64,000 bases of DNA from Solen grandis (lineage: Eukaryota; Mollusca; Bivalvia; Adapedonta; Solenidae). Shown in pieces: positions 35,974-46,611 of the stretch (positions are counted from its first letter, which is position 1; every line of letters starts with the position of its first letter). A program made the translations under genes and the position numbers. The DNA lies in NCBI GenBank assembly GCA_021229015.1, contig CM037784.1:64621088-64685087 (forward strand), in the 5' to 3' direction. Below the pieces are notes generated by a model. It was not told where the DNA came from, made no database searches, and worked only from the letters and a program-made list of their open reading frames with translations.

Positions 35974-36842
35974 CTAAACAAGTGTTGACAATGATTTAAT
36001 GTTTTGTCAAATCATTTTATTTACGTTACTTATGAATATCAGTTGCAGCATTGCGTTACCCATAATCCTTTGAGCGTTTTGACACATGTCATTTAGACCG
36101 TTGTTGAAACATTGCAATTTCCCGACTTTATTGTTGCATCTATCGATAAATGTTGTACAAGCTATATTCCAAATTTATGATAAATGAAAGTGAAAATATA
36201 TGTTATAGTACAATGTAATTTAATTGCCAGCTTGAGATACCATGAGCGTGTATAAGTGTAGACGTTTTAAACAAAACGATCAACACATGTCATCCGTTCA
36301 AGACGCTGCAAGCTAATTTGTCTGTAATGCGGCGTTCACACAGTGTCGATTATGGCTCCCGTTTGAGATCAGACAGCGCTACGACACGAAAAGCGAAAAA
36401 GTCGGATTACTATCCTCAATGTCCTATCATTGTCTGAACGCAGTCGTATATGTTCGTAACAGAGTCCTACGGATCGGGAATGGTCCGGAGAGGTCGGCCA
36501 AGCACTCCTGACAGTTAGGTGCGTCCCGTAACATTCGGGAAACTCAGCCGATTTTGTCTAGTCGGATTACAATCGTGACTATGTCGTGACAAATTCTGCT
36601 GTATCGGATCAGAATCGGATTGAGAACGGGATAATCGGGACGAATTCTGCTGGAAACGGCTGGATCGGGACGCCTCCTGAACAATATCTGATTGTTGTCG
36701 TGATTAAATAAATGTTTTTTTACAAAATTTAATAAAAGTTTGAATTTCCAGCCACGAATCACAGGATCTTGATCAGACTTTTGACACATTTTAATCGGGA
36801 ATGGTCCTATCAAGGACGGCAGTAAAAATCCTGAATGTGTGA
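35974..36842. other. non-repetitive-looking sequence, no gene seen
   Basis: The first 30 or so bases continue the segment shared with 59.9 kb. The remainder is higher in GC, with recurrent ATCGGGA/ATCGGAT words (36530-36800). A segment with GCGGCGTTCACACAG at about 36328 is probably an old interspersed repeat. No coding frame is supported. Confidence 0.4.
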
Positions 36843-36952
36843 CCTAGGCCACAGGGACTTGCTCCCATACACACACACACCACACACACACACACACTGT
36901 ACATACACTATCAATAAGGGTGGACATCTTTTCAGGGGTCGACTCGCTTCAA

Positions 36953-36953
<1 letters not shown>

Positions 36954-36983
<30 letters not shown>
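36954..36983. repeat. (TATC)n tail of the LINE
   Basis: A TATC repeat sits exactly at the junction with the foldback arm. On the minus strand it is a (GATA)n 3' tail, which is typical of LINEs that end in a short tandem repeat rather than poly(A). Confidence 0.75.
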
Positions 36984-36984
<1 letters not shown>

Positions 36985-37145
36985 ATATATACTGCACAAA
37001 CTCCCCTTTCGGGTATTACTGGCAGGTGCGCGTCTGTGCAAGGATAAAACTGTTAAAATAAAAATTTTGTTAGGGTGAGAAAATTTTCTGAAAAAAAGGT
37101 GAATATGTTAGGTTTAAGATCTGGTAAAAACATCTTTTTGTTGAT

Positions 37146-39104
37146 TCAGGGACGGTCTACTATCTGAAACGAGAGGAGCTTTTGTTTAAATGCTAAAAGA
37201 TCATTTTTTAAAGTGCTAGCTGGAGTATGAATTTGCCTGTAAGATAAAGAGTGTAAGTGGCGGGATATCCTCGCTGGTCTTTCAAGATATGCAGGTAATG
37301 GGACAGCAACAAGGTTATTTACTATTTTGTAAAACATAAGAAGTCTGGTGACATCACGTCTGTACTGAAGGGTTTGCCAGTCAAGTTCCTTCTGCATGCT
37401 GGTGACACTGTCGTAATAAGAATAGTTATTATTAACCCACCGGACTGCTCTGCGTTGTACTTTTTCTATTTTATCTATATATGTCTGTGTATGAGGACTC
37501 CAGACTGTAGAGGCATATTCTACTTGAGGTCTAACCAATGCTTTGTAAGCTGCTTCTCTAACTTCCTTATTCTTTATCTGGATGTTTCTGTGGAGGAAAC
37601 CAAGAGTTTTATTAGCAGAAGAAGTAATGTTGTCAATATGTTTATTCCAAGAGAGATCTTTTGATATTGTAACTCCTAAGTATTTGGCATTATCCACTGT
37701 TTCTAAAGCTTGTCCATGTAATCTGTAATCAAAGGAAAGTGCTTTCTTCTTTTTAGTAATATTTAAAACAATGCATTTACTGGGATTAAATTCCATTTCC
37801 CATTTCTTTTCCCACTGCACCAGCTTGTCGAGGTCTTTCTGAAGTGTAATACAGTCCTGCTTGTTGTTTATAGCTAGGTAAACGGCAGTGTCATCTGCAA
37901 ATAAACGAACTTGAGAAGTTATGGTATCTGGAAGATCATTTATATATAACAGAAAGAGAAGTGGGCCAAGTACAGATCCCTGAGGTACTCCTGATGTTAC
38001 TGGGACTTCTGATGAGCATCCTCCCTCCAAAACGACTTTTTGTGTTCTGCCTATGAGAAAAGATTTTATCCACAACAGGGTTGAATTATTGACTCCATGT
38101 TCCTGTAATTTGTACAATAACTTTAAGTGGCTGACCTTGTCAAAAGCTTTACTAAAATCTAAAAGAACTAAATCAGTCTGTTGTCCATTAACAAGATTTC
38201 TCGCTAGTTGGTCAGTAAGTTGCAGGAGTTGTGTTTCACAGGAACGTTTTTCTCTGAAACCATGCTGTAAGTCATAAAGTATATGCTTATTGAAGTGCTT
38301 TGTTAAGTTTGAAGCTACAATATGTTCAAGCACCTTACAAAGAATACATGTTAAAGATATTAGTCTATAATTTGCTGGATCTTCTTTGTTTCCTTTCTTG
38401 AATAGAGGGGTCACGTTTGCAGATGTCCATACCTTGGGGAGGGTACCTGTATCAAGAGACTTTTGGAATAGTATTAGCAAGATTGGTGAGATTTGTTGAC
38501 AAAGATTTTTTAAAATTAATGGTTTGATGTTGTCTGGTCCAGCAGCTTTATCTGGTCTTAAATTTGATATAAGTTTTTCCACTCCACTGATGTTTATGGT
38601 AATTTCAGGCATGATTGGGTACTTCCTGTAAAAAGAAAAATCTTGTGTATTAATATTTCGAATAGCTGCGAAGCAAGATTGAGCAAGTGAGATAGGTGTC
38701 ATCTGAGTGAATACTGACTGAAACTGTCTGTTCAAAATATCTGCTTTTTCACTGTTGTCTGATTTGATGGAACCTGAAATTTTGTCAAATAGTGGGGGAA
38801 TGCCTGTTGCATCCTGCTTGGCGTTTTTGATAAGGCTGAAAAGTTTTTTTGAATTAAAGCTGTTCTTTTCCTTTTCGTCTATGTTGTCTTCCAGGCCTAA
38901 AATATATTCAATGTATTTATTATAAGACAGTTTAATTTGTTTTTTTATGTGATTTTTCATTTTTAGAAAAGCCGCCCTCGTCTTGTTGTTCCCTTCCTTC
39001 TTGAGTCTGAAATAAATTTTATCTCTTTTTCTCATTAACCTTTTTATGGGCCGGAACCTTTTTATAAGTCCTTTTACACTATAGCATTTGAAAATTCTAA
39101 CCAA
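37146..39104 (-). CDS. reverse transcriptase of a Jockey/CR1-like LINE (652 codons, 3' main part of ORF2)
   Basis: The protein would copy the element's RNA at a nicked target site. Visible blocks, in order, are LRPDKAAGPDNIKPLILKN, then FKKGNKEDPANYRLISLT (RT 2), QHGFREKRSCETQLL, LVLLDFSKAFDKVSH (first catalytic Asp), SGVPQGSVLGPLLFLLYIND, RLFADDTAVY (catalytic DD), FNPSKCIVLNITKKKK, AKYLGVTISKDLSW, and the thumb-like VRPQVEYASTVWSPHT and VQRRAVRWV. It is open for 652 codons with all catalytic residues in place. The first Met is probably not the native start: the native ORF2 begins upstream with the endonuclease, in another frame. The C-terminus is short after HTPASTLKNDLL, lacking the usual final aromatic-rich segment. 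Plus-strand frames here are shadows. Confidence 0.92.
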   Translation of the reverse strand: MVRIFKCYSVKGLIKRFRPIKRLMRKRDKIYFRLKKEGNNKTRAAFLKMKNHIKKQIKLSYNKYIEYILGLEDNIDEKEKNSFNSKKLFSLIKNAKQDATGIPPLFDKISGSIKSDNSEKADILNRQFQSVFTQMTPISLAQSCFAAIRNINTQDFSFYRKYPIMPEITINISGVEKLISNLRPDKAAGPDNIKPLILKNLCQQISPILLILFQKSLDTGTLPKVWTSANVTPLFKKGNKEDPANYRLISLTCILCKVLEHIVASNLTKHFNKHILYDLQHGFREKRSCETQLLQLTDQLARNLVNGQQTDLVLLDFSKAFDKVSHLKLLYKLQEHGVNNSTLLWIKSFLIGRTQKVVLEGGCSSEVPVTSGVPQGSVLGPLLFLLYINDLPDTITSQVRLFADDTAVYLAINNKQDCITLQKDLDKLVQWEKKWEMEFNPSKCIVLNITKKKKALSFDYRLHGQALETVDNAKYLGVTISKDLSWNKHIDNITSSANKTLGFLHRNIQIKNKEVREAAYKALVRPQVEYASTVWSPHTQTYIDKIEKVQRRAVRWVNNNYSYYDSVTSMQKELDWQTLQYRRDVTRLLMFYKIVNNLVAVPLPAYLERPARISRHLHSLSYRQIHTPASTLKNDLLAFKQKLLSFQIVDRP

Positions 39105-39404
39105 ATTTCTTCCACTGATTTAGATACATGGTGTTTCAAAATATCATTTTTTACCAGGTCCATGTAATTTTTAAAACTATCCCAGTCTGCTTTCTTGTAG
39201 AGGGGAACATGTCTGGGAGGTTGTTTTATCTCCTGCGGCTTTATATCTGCAAAAATAGAGACAATACTGTGATCTGCAATACCAGGGAGACATTTTACAT
39301 TTTTAATTAAAGTATAATTTGAGGTTAGAAAAAGGTCCAGTGTGTTTTCTCCTCTGGTGCTTTCAGTGACCATCTGGGTAAGATTCAAATCTGAAAGTAA
39401 ATCA
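39074..39404 (-). pseudogene. C-terminal end of the LINE endonuclease, frameshifted from the RT
   Basis: The minus-strand frame VDLLSDLNLTQMVTESTRG, then NTLDLFLTSNYTLI and VKCLPGIADHSIVSIFAD is the end of an APE-type endonuclease domain (the DH of ADHS is the conserved Asp-His pair). It continues into the linker ADWDSFKNYMDLV and SVEEIWLEFSNAI, then stops. The RT frame resumes one frame over at VKGLIKRFRPIKRLMRKRDK, so a single small indel near 39075-39105 separates what was one ORF2. The domain's N-terminal half is missing through 5' truncation. Confidence 0.85.
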
Positions 39405-39648
39405 ACTCCGTTTTTTCAAATCATTCAAATAAATCTATGAAGTTAACATACGGAATCACTCAAATATATATTTCTCTATCGAAATATACAAAATTGTCGT
39501 GAAAATAATCCTCCTTTGTATGTTTATTTGTTTGAAATATATGCGAATCCGAGAAAAGGACAACAACCTGGACCAGCAGCGCAGTACATTTCGGGATGAT
39601 TCGGATTTTTACGCTGCGAAATTGGTCAGCGATATTGCGATTATTTTC

Positions 39649-39959
39649 CGGCAATCTGTCAAACCGTTAAATTTAAATTATTAAAGGGCTGACTATTCGG
39701 GCGTTGAAAGAAAAAAAAACCCAAGGCAGTATGGAGAAATCAGCTGTTTCTTGGTAATTTTATTGTTGTAAAATAAATTATTTAAAGACTTAGATATAAA
39801 TTCACTTGTCTGTGAATGTGTGTTTTTAAATTGAAATAAATATCACAGGGATTTGAAGTTCAGTAATTTAAAATAAAATTCTGAAAATAATAGTACTCCA
39901 TACATACAAAACATATTTTTTCTTATATATACGGAATACTAAATTCTACTGAACTTCAA
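39649..39959. other. loop of the foldback element with a small nested inverted repeat
   Basis: TTTGAAGTTCAGTA (39852-39865) and its exact inverse TACTGAACTTCAAA (39947-39960) bound a 109-bp AT-rich piece, which could be a small MITE-like insertion. The other half of the loop shows nothing recognisable. Confidence 0.5.
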
Positions 39960-40314
39960 AAATAATCGCAATATCGCTGACCAATTTCGCAGCGTAAAAA
40001 TCCGAATCATCCCGAAATTTACTGCGCTGCTGGTCCAGGTTGTTGTCCTTTTCTCGGATTCGCATATATTTCAAACAAATAAAAATACAAAGGAGGATTA
40101 TTTTCACGACAATTTTGTATATTTCGATAGAGAAATATATATTTGAGTGATTCCGTATGTTAACTTCATAGATTTATTTGAATGATTTGAAAAAACGGAG
40201 TTGAAGCGAGTCGACCCCTGAAAAGATGTCCACCCTTGTTGATAGTGTATGTACAGTGTGTGTGTGTGGTGTGTGTGGTGTGTGTGTGTATGGGAGCAAG
40301 TCCCTGTGCCTAGG

Positions 40315-40645
40315 CATTAGCTAAAAGCGCAAAATTTAGTAACTTTGTGTAATACAGTCGTCTCGATCGTATGTACAAGTGTTATTTGAATTTTACTCAC
40401 GAGGCTACACGCGTCGACGATTCTATTGCATGGTAGCATTTACTATTTCATTCCCGCGACTGTAAATGAAAAAAAAAAAAAAGATATGCAGAATTAAGAG
40501 GTTTAAGTTTAATTGTTTATATTTTGAATACCTATAAAACTAGACCCAAATATGCTACAATGGAATTTCAGGCCATTTATTTTGGTACCTAGAATAGTAA
40601 AATTGGTCAAGTTATAAGAAAGCGATATCAAAATAAAGATTTATT
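40315..40645. repeat. unique flank, then a solitary C-type unit
   Basis: After about 150 bp of unremarkable sequence and a poly-A run near 40469, the text TATTTTGGTACCTAGAATAG, then AAATTGGTCAAGTTATAAG and AAAGCGATATCAAAATAAAG (about 40576-40636) matches a module C unit. It is probably the 5' remainder of the outer element that received the 40646 insertion. Confidence 0.5.
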
Positions 40646-40841
40646 AGTCCCCTACCGGTGTTCACACCGGAGAGGACTATAGGTTTGCCCTCCGTCTGTC
40701 CGTCCGTCTGTCTGTCCGCTCAAATCTGGATCTCGCGATAACTTAATAACTAAGCAAGCTAACTTGATGAAACTTGGTTTATGACTAGATGGCAATGTGT
40801 AGATTATGCACATTGTTTTATTTTTTTATTCGACTATAATT
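40646..40841 (+). mobile_element. second Helentron-like family, 5' part (split by the concatemer)
   Basis: It opens with the 15-bp repeat AGTCCCCTACCGGTG, which folds on an imperfect inverse (CACCGG, then GGACT) 4-20 bases later. A GTCTGTCCGTCC-rich stretch follows, then most of one 158-bp core unit (CGCGATAACTTAATAACTAA...TTATGCACATTG). It stops at GACTATAAT, directly before the AGGACTTTCTGC end of the inserted array. The remainder resumes at 57506. Confidence 0.8.
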
Positions 40842-43371
40842 AGGACTTTCTGCCTAAAGCAGAAAGTCCTATTGGGTTTGTTATGTTTATTAGGACTTTC
40901 TGCCTAAAGCAGAAAGTCCTATTGGGTTTGTTATGTTTATTATTATTATTCTTTTCTTCTTCCTAACTAAACGCTTATTTTTATATGTTGCAATAGTCCT
41001 AGGACGATGAAATTTTTATGGCGTATTAGTCACGTGAGGAAATTTTGATTTCAATGATTTTCAGCACCCTATGACGTCACATGACGTCACAGCTAAAAAT
41101 AGTGAAAAATGGTGTTCGCGCTCTACAGCCGTCATTTATGGTCGGATTTTCTTCAAATTTTCACAGATGGTACATCATGAATCAAAGGTGTGCATATCCT
41201 GTCAGCTAACCGAAATTCCGAAAGACCGAAGTTCTGTGGATGAAATAAGATTCGAACAAAGGACCGAAAATTTCATTTTAGGATTAAAGAGCTTCAGGAT
41301 AAGATAGAAAGTTGAAACATACACAGTTTGCAGTTCTGCAGAATTTCTACATATATCTTGAGTCGTGACGTCATATGACGTCATGTGACGTCAAAAGCAT
41401 ACTTCTTAATTTTCATTTAAGGGCAATGATTTCGACATGATGCCAGTTGTTCAGAATAATGAAAATTTCAGAGTTATTAGAGTAAAGTATGCGCTTTTGA
41501 ACAAAAGCATCTTCAGCACCCTATGACGTCACATGACGTCACAGCTAAAAATAGTGAAAAATGGTGTTCGCGCTCTACAGCCGTCATTTATGGTCGGATT
41601 TTCTTCAAATTTTCACAGATGGTACATCTTGAATCAAAGGTGTGCATATCCTGTCAGCTAACCGAAATTCCGAAAGACCGAAGTTCTGTGGCTGAAATAA
41701 GATTCGAACATAGGACCGAAAATTTCATTTTAGGATTAAAGAGCTTCAGGATGAGATAGAAAGTTGAAACTTACACAGTTAGCAGTTCGGCAGAATTTCT
41801 ACAAATATTTTCAGTCAGAACTCATATGACGTCATGTGACGTCATAAGCATACTTCTTAATTTTCATATTAGGGCAATGATTTCGACATGATGCCAGTTG
41901 TTCAGAATAATGAAAATTTCAGAGTTATGAAACTAACGTATGCCCTTTTGAAGAAAAGCATCTTCAGCACCCTATGACGTCACATGACGTCACAGCTAAA
42001 AATAGTGAAAAATGGTGTTCGCGCTCTACAGCCGTCATTTATGGTCGGATTTTCTTCAAATTTTCACAGATGGTACATCTTGAAACTAAGGTGTGCATAT
42101 CCTGTCAGCTAACCGAAATTCCGAAAGACCGAAGTTCTGTGGCTGAAATAAGATTCGAACATAGGACCGAAAATTTCATTTTAGGATAAAAGAGCTTCAG
42201 GATGAGATAGAAAGTTGAAACTTACACAGTTTGCAGTTCTGCAGAATTTCTACAAAAATTTTGAGTCGTGACGTCATATGAAGTCATGTGACGTCATAAG
42301 CATACTTCTTAATTTTCATTTTTGGGCAATGATTTCGACATGATGCCAGTTGTTCAGAATAATGAAAATTTCAGAGTTATGAAAGCAAAGTATGCGCTTT
42401 TGAACAAAAGCATCTTCAGTACCCTATGACGTCACATGACGTCACAGCAAAAAATAGTGAAAAATGGTGTTTACGCTCTACAGCCGTCATTTATGGTCGG
42501 ATTTTCTTCAAATTTTCACAGATGGTACATTTTGAAACTCAGGTGTATATATCCTGTCAACTAACCGAAATTCCCAAAGACCGAAGTTCTGTGGCTGAAA
42601 TAAGATTCGAACAAAGGACCGATAATTTCATTTTAGGATTAAAGAGCTTCAGGATGAGATAGAAAGTTGAAACTTACACAGTTTACAGTTCTGCAGAATT
42701 TCTACATATATCTTGAGTCTTGACGTCATATGACGTCTTGTGACGTCATAAGCATACTTCTTAATTTTCATTTTTGGGCAATAATTTTGACATGATGCCA
42801 GTTGTTCAGAATAACGAAAATTTCAGAGCTATGACAGTAAAATATGCCCTTTTGAACAAAAGCATCTTTAGCACACTATGACGTCATGTGACGTCAGAGC
42901 TAAATATAGTCAAAAATGGTGTTCACGCTCTACAGCCGCTATTTATGGTCGGATTTTCTTCAAATTTTCACAGATGGTTCATCTTGAAAGTTAGGTGTGC
43001 ATATCCTGTCAGCTAATCGAAATTCCGAAAGACCGAAGTTCTGTGGCTGAAATAAGATTCGAACATAGGACCGAAAATTTCATTTTAGGATTAGAGAGCT
43101 TCAGGATGAGATAGAAAGTTGAAACTTAAACAGTTTGCAGTTCTGCAGAATTTCTACATATGTTTAGAGTTATGATATCATATGACGTCATGTGACGTCA
43201 AGACTAATACTTATTCTTTCATTTGCACTAATTTCGAATATAATGTCATTGTTCAGCATGAACATGAAATACTACCAGAGGTGAGTCATTACATAAAACT
43301 TCTATCTCCTGCTTTTGCATTAACACAGCTTGCAGAATGTCCTATCATTCGTTTTCACGAATGACATCTAG
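40842..43371 (+). mobile_element. Helentron-like element 10 (duplicated 5' end, five A monomers)
   Basis: A 50-bp 5' end (hairpin plus ATTGGGTTTGTTATGTTTAT) is present twice in exact tandem, at 40842 and 40892. Then (TTA)n, leader, and five A monomers (41071, 41523, 41974, 42426 and 42879) lead to the A-type tail. The 3' repeat has one change (GCAGAATGTCCT), the loop is TTTC, and CTAG is at 43368-43371. Confidence 0.8.
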
Positions 43372-44616
43372 TTATTAGGACTTTCTGCCTAAATCAGAAA
43401 GTCCTGTTGGGTTTGTTATGTTTATTATTATTATTCTTTTCTTCTTCCTAACTAAACGCTTATTTTTATATGTTGCAATAGTCCTAGGACGATGAAATTT
43501 TTATGGCGTATTAGTCACGTGAGGAAATTTTGATTTCAATGATTTTCAGCACCCTATGACGTCACATGACGTCAGAGCTAAAAATAGTGAAAAATGGTGT
43601 TCGCGCTCTACAGCCGTCATTTATGGTCGGATTTTCTTCAAATTTTCAAGATGGTACATCATGAATCAAAGGTGTGCATATCCTGTCAGCTAACCGAAAT
43701 TCCGAAAGACCGAAGTTCTGTGGATGAAATAAGATTCGAACATAGGACCGAAAATTTCATTTTAGGATTAAAGAGCTTCAGGATAAGATAGAAAGTTGAA
43801 ACATACACAGTTTGCAGTTCTGCAGAATTTCTACATATATTTTGAGTCGTGACGTCATATGACGTCATGTGACGTCATAAGCATACTTCTTAATTTTCAT
43901 TTAAGGGCAATGATTTCGACATGATGCCAGTTGTTCAGAATAATGAAAATTTCAGAGTTATGAGAGTAAAGTATGCGCTTTTGAACAAAAGCATCTTCAG
44001 CACACTATGACGTCACATGACGTCACAGCTAAAAATAGTGAAAAATGATGTTCGCGCTCTACAGCCGTCATTTATGGTCGGATTTTCTTCAAATTTTCAC
44101 AGATGGTACATCTTGAATCAAAGGTGTGCATATCCTGTCAGCTAACCGAAATTCCGAAAGACCGAAGTTCTGTGGCTGAAATAAGATTCGAGCATAGGAC
44201 CGAAAATTTCATTTTAGGATTAAAGAGCTTCAGAATGAGATAAAAAGTTGAAACTTACACAGTTTGCAGTTCTACAGAATTACTACGTATATTTTGAGTC
44301 TTGACGTCATATGACGTCATGTGACGTCATAAACATTCTTCTTAATTTTCATTTTAAGGCAATGATTTTGACATGATGCCAGTTGTTTAGAATAATGAAA
44401 ATTTCAGAGTTACGACAGTAAAGTATGCGCCTTTGACAAAAGAATTTTCAGCACCCTATGACGTCATGTGACGTCAAAGCTAAAAGAAGTCCATACGAAA
44501 AAAAAAATAAGTAAAAGGTAGAGAATTTAATATATATTCTTTCTAACGGAATTAATCTTAATATTTTTCAATTTTAGCAGAAAGTCCTATCATTCGTATC
44601 AACGAATGAAATCTAG
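43372..44616 (+). mobile_element. Helentron-like element 11 (short A core, ATCA-loop end)
   Basis: 5' hairpin 43377-43405 (one mismatch), ATTGGGTTTGTT-like segment, (TTA)n, leader, and A monomers at about 43555, 44008 and 44459. The ATCA-type tail, GCAGAAAGTCCT and GAAATCTAG ending at 44616 complete it. At 1.25 kb it is the shortest complete element with both termini. Confidence 0.82.
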
Positions 44617-46611
44617 TTATTATTATTATTATTATTCTTTTCTTCTTCCTAACTAAACGCTTATTTTTATATGTTGCAATAGTCCTAGGACGATGAAATT
44701 TTTATGGCTTATTAGTCACGTGAGGAAATTTTGATTTCAATGATTTTCAGCACCCTATGACGTCACATGACGTCACAGCTAAAAATAGTGAAAAATGGTG
44801 TTCGCGCTCTACAGCCGTCATTTATGGTCGGATTTTCTTCAAATTTTTACAGATGGTACATCTTGAATCAAAGGTGTGCATATCCTGTCAGCTAACCGAA
44901 ATTCCGAAAGACCGAAGTTCTGTGGCTGAAATAAGATTCGAACATAGGACCGAAAATTTCATTTTAGGATAAAAGAGCTTCAGGATGAGATAGAAAGTTG
45001 AAACTAACACAGTTTGCAGTTCTGCAGAATTTCTACAAATATTTTGAGGCGTGACGTCATATGACGTCATGTGACGTCATAAGCATACTTCTTAATTTTC
45101 ATTTTAGGGCAATGATTTCGACATGATGCCAGTTGTTCAGAATAATGAAAATTTCAGAGTTATGAAAGGAAAGTATGCGCTTTTGAACAAAAGCATCTTC
45201 AGCACCCTATGACGTCATGTGACGTCACAGCTAAAAATAGTGAAAAAAGGTGTTCGCGCTCTACAGCCGTCATTTATGGTCGGATTTTCTTCAAATTTTC
45301 ACAGATGGTACATCTTGAATCAAAGGTGTGCATATCCTGTCAGCTAACCGAAATTCCGAAAGACCGAAGTTCTGTGGCTGAAATAAGATTCGAACATAGG
45401 ACCGAAAATTTCATTTTAGGATAAAAGAGCTTCAGGATGAGATGGAAAGTTGAAACTTACACAGTTTGCAGTCCTGCAGAATTTCCACAAATATTTTGAG
45501 TCGTGACGTCATATGAAGTCATGTGACGTCATAAGCATACTTCTAAATTTTCATTTTTGGGCAATGATTTCGACATGATGCCAGTTGTTCAGAATAATGA
45601 AAATTTCAGAGTTATGAAAGCAAAGTATGCGCTTTTGAACAAAAGCATCTTCAGCACCCTACGACGTCACATGACGTCACAGCAAAAAATAGTGAAAAAT
45701 GGTGTTTACGCTCTACAGCCGTCATTTATGGTCGGATTTTCTTCAAATTTTCACAGATGGTATATTTTGAAACTCAGGTGTGCATATCCTGTCAATTAAC
45801 CGAAATTCCCAAAGACCGAAGTTCTGTGGCTGAAATAAGATTCGAACATAGGACCGATAATTTCATTTTAGGATTAAAGAGCTTCAGGATGAGATAGAAA
45901 GTTGAAACTTACACAGTTTGCAGTTCTGCAGAATTTCTACATATATCTTGAGTCTTGACGTCATATGACGTCTTGTAACGTCATAAGCATACTTCTTAAT
46001 TTTCATTTTTGGGCAATGATTTTACATGATGCCAGTTGTTCAGAATAACGAAAATTTCAGAGTTATGACAGTAAAGTATGCCCTTTTGAACAAAAGCATC
46101 TTTAGCACACTATGACGTCATGTGACGTCAGAGTTAAAAATAGTGAAAAATGGTGTTCACGCTCTACAGCCGCTATTTATGGTCGGATTTTCTTCAAATT
46201 TTCACAGATGGTACATCTTGAAAGTTAGGTGTGCATATCCTGTCAGCTAATCGAAATTCCGAAAGACCGAAGTTCTGTGGCTGAAATAAAATTCGAACAT
46301 AGGACCGAAAATTTCATTTTAGGATTAGAGAGCTTCAGGATGAGATAGAAAGTTGAAACTTAAACAGTTTGCAGTTCTGCAGAATTTCTACATATGTTTA
46401 GAGTTATGATATCATATGACGTCATGTGACGTCACAGACTAATACTTAGTTCTTATCATTTGCACTAATTTCGGAATATAATGTCAATTGTTCAGCATGA
46501 ACATGAAATACTACCAGAGGTGAGTCATTACATGAAACTTCTATCTCCTGCTTTTTGCATTAACACAGCTTGCAGAAAGTCCTATCATTCGTTTTCACGA
46601 ATGACATCTAG
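44617..46611 (+). mobile_element. Helentron-like element 12 (A core, about 2.0 kb class)
   Basis: Leader, four A monomers (44757, 45209, 45661 and 46112), the A-type tail, a TTTC-loop hairpin and CTAG at 46608-46611. It lacks the 5' AGGACTTTCTGC repeat. It is nearly the same, block by block, as the element ending at 57505. Confidence 0.8.

Larger units (their letters stand above)
36954..39407 (-). mobile_element. 5'-truncated LINE of the Jockey/CR1-like group
   Basis: The minus-strand element runs from within its endonuclease domain through reverse transcriptase to a (GATA)n tail. It interrupts the left arm of the foldback element. TCAAC occurs on both sides (ending at 36953, and near 39404-39408), a possible short target-site duplication, although the right copy may be part of the LINE frame. 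Truncation at the 5' end is the usual outcome of target-primed reverse transcription. Confidence 0.85.
36843..40314. mobile_element. foldback (long inverted-repeat) element carrying a LINE insertion
   Basis: The outer arms 36843-36953 and 40199-40314 are inverted copies: CCTAGG ends, CACAGGGACTTGCTCCCATA, a CA/TG-rich stretch, then GATGTCCACCCT and AGGGGTCGACTCGCTTCAAC. The inner arms 39408-39648 and 39960-40198 continue the same inverted repeat. In the right arm outer and inner parts are contiguous (CGGAGTTGAAGCG), while in the left arm they are split by the LINE. Without the LINE it is an element of about 1 kb with arms near 350 bp and a loop of about 310 bp. No transposase is visible. Confidence 0.8.

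Noticed and set aside
37374..39310. Plus-strand open frames of 60-96 codons at 37374, 38053 and 39128
   Set aside because: These are antisense shadows of the LINE reverse transcriptase and endonuclease frames.
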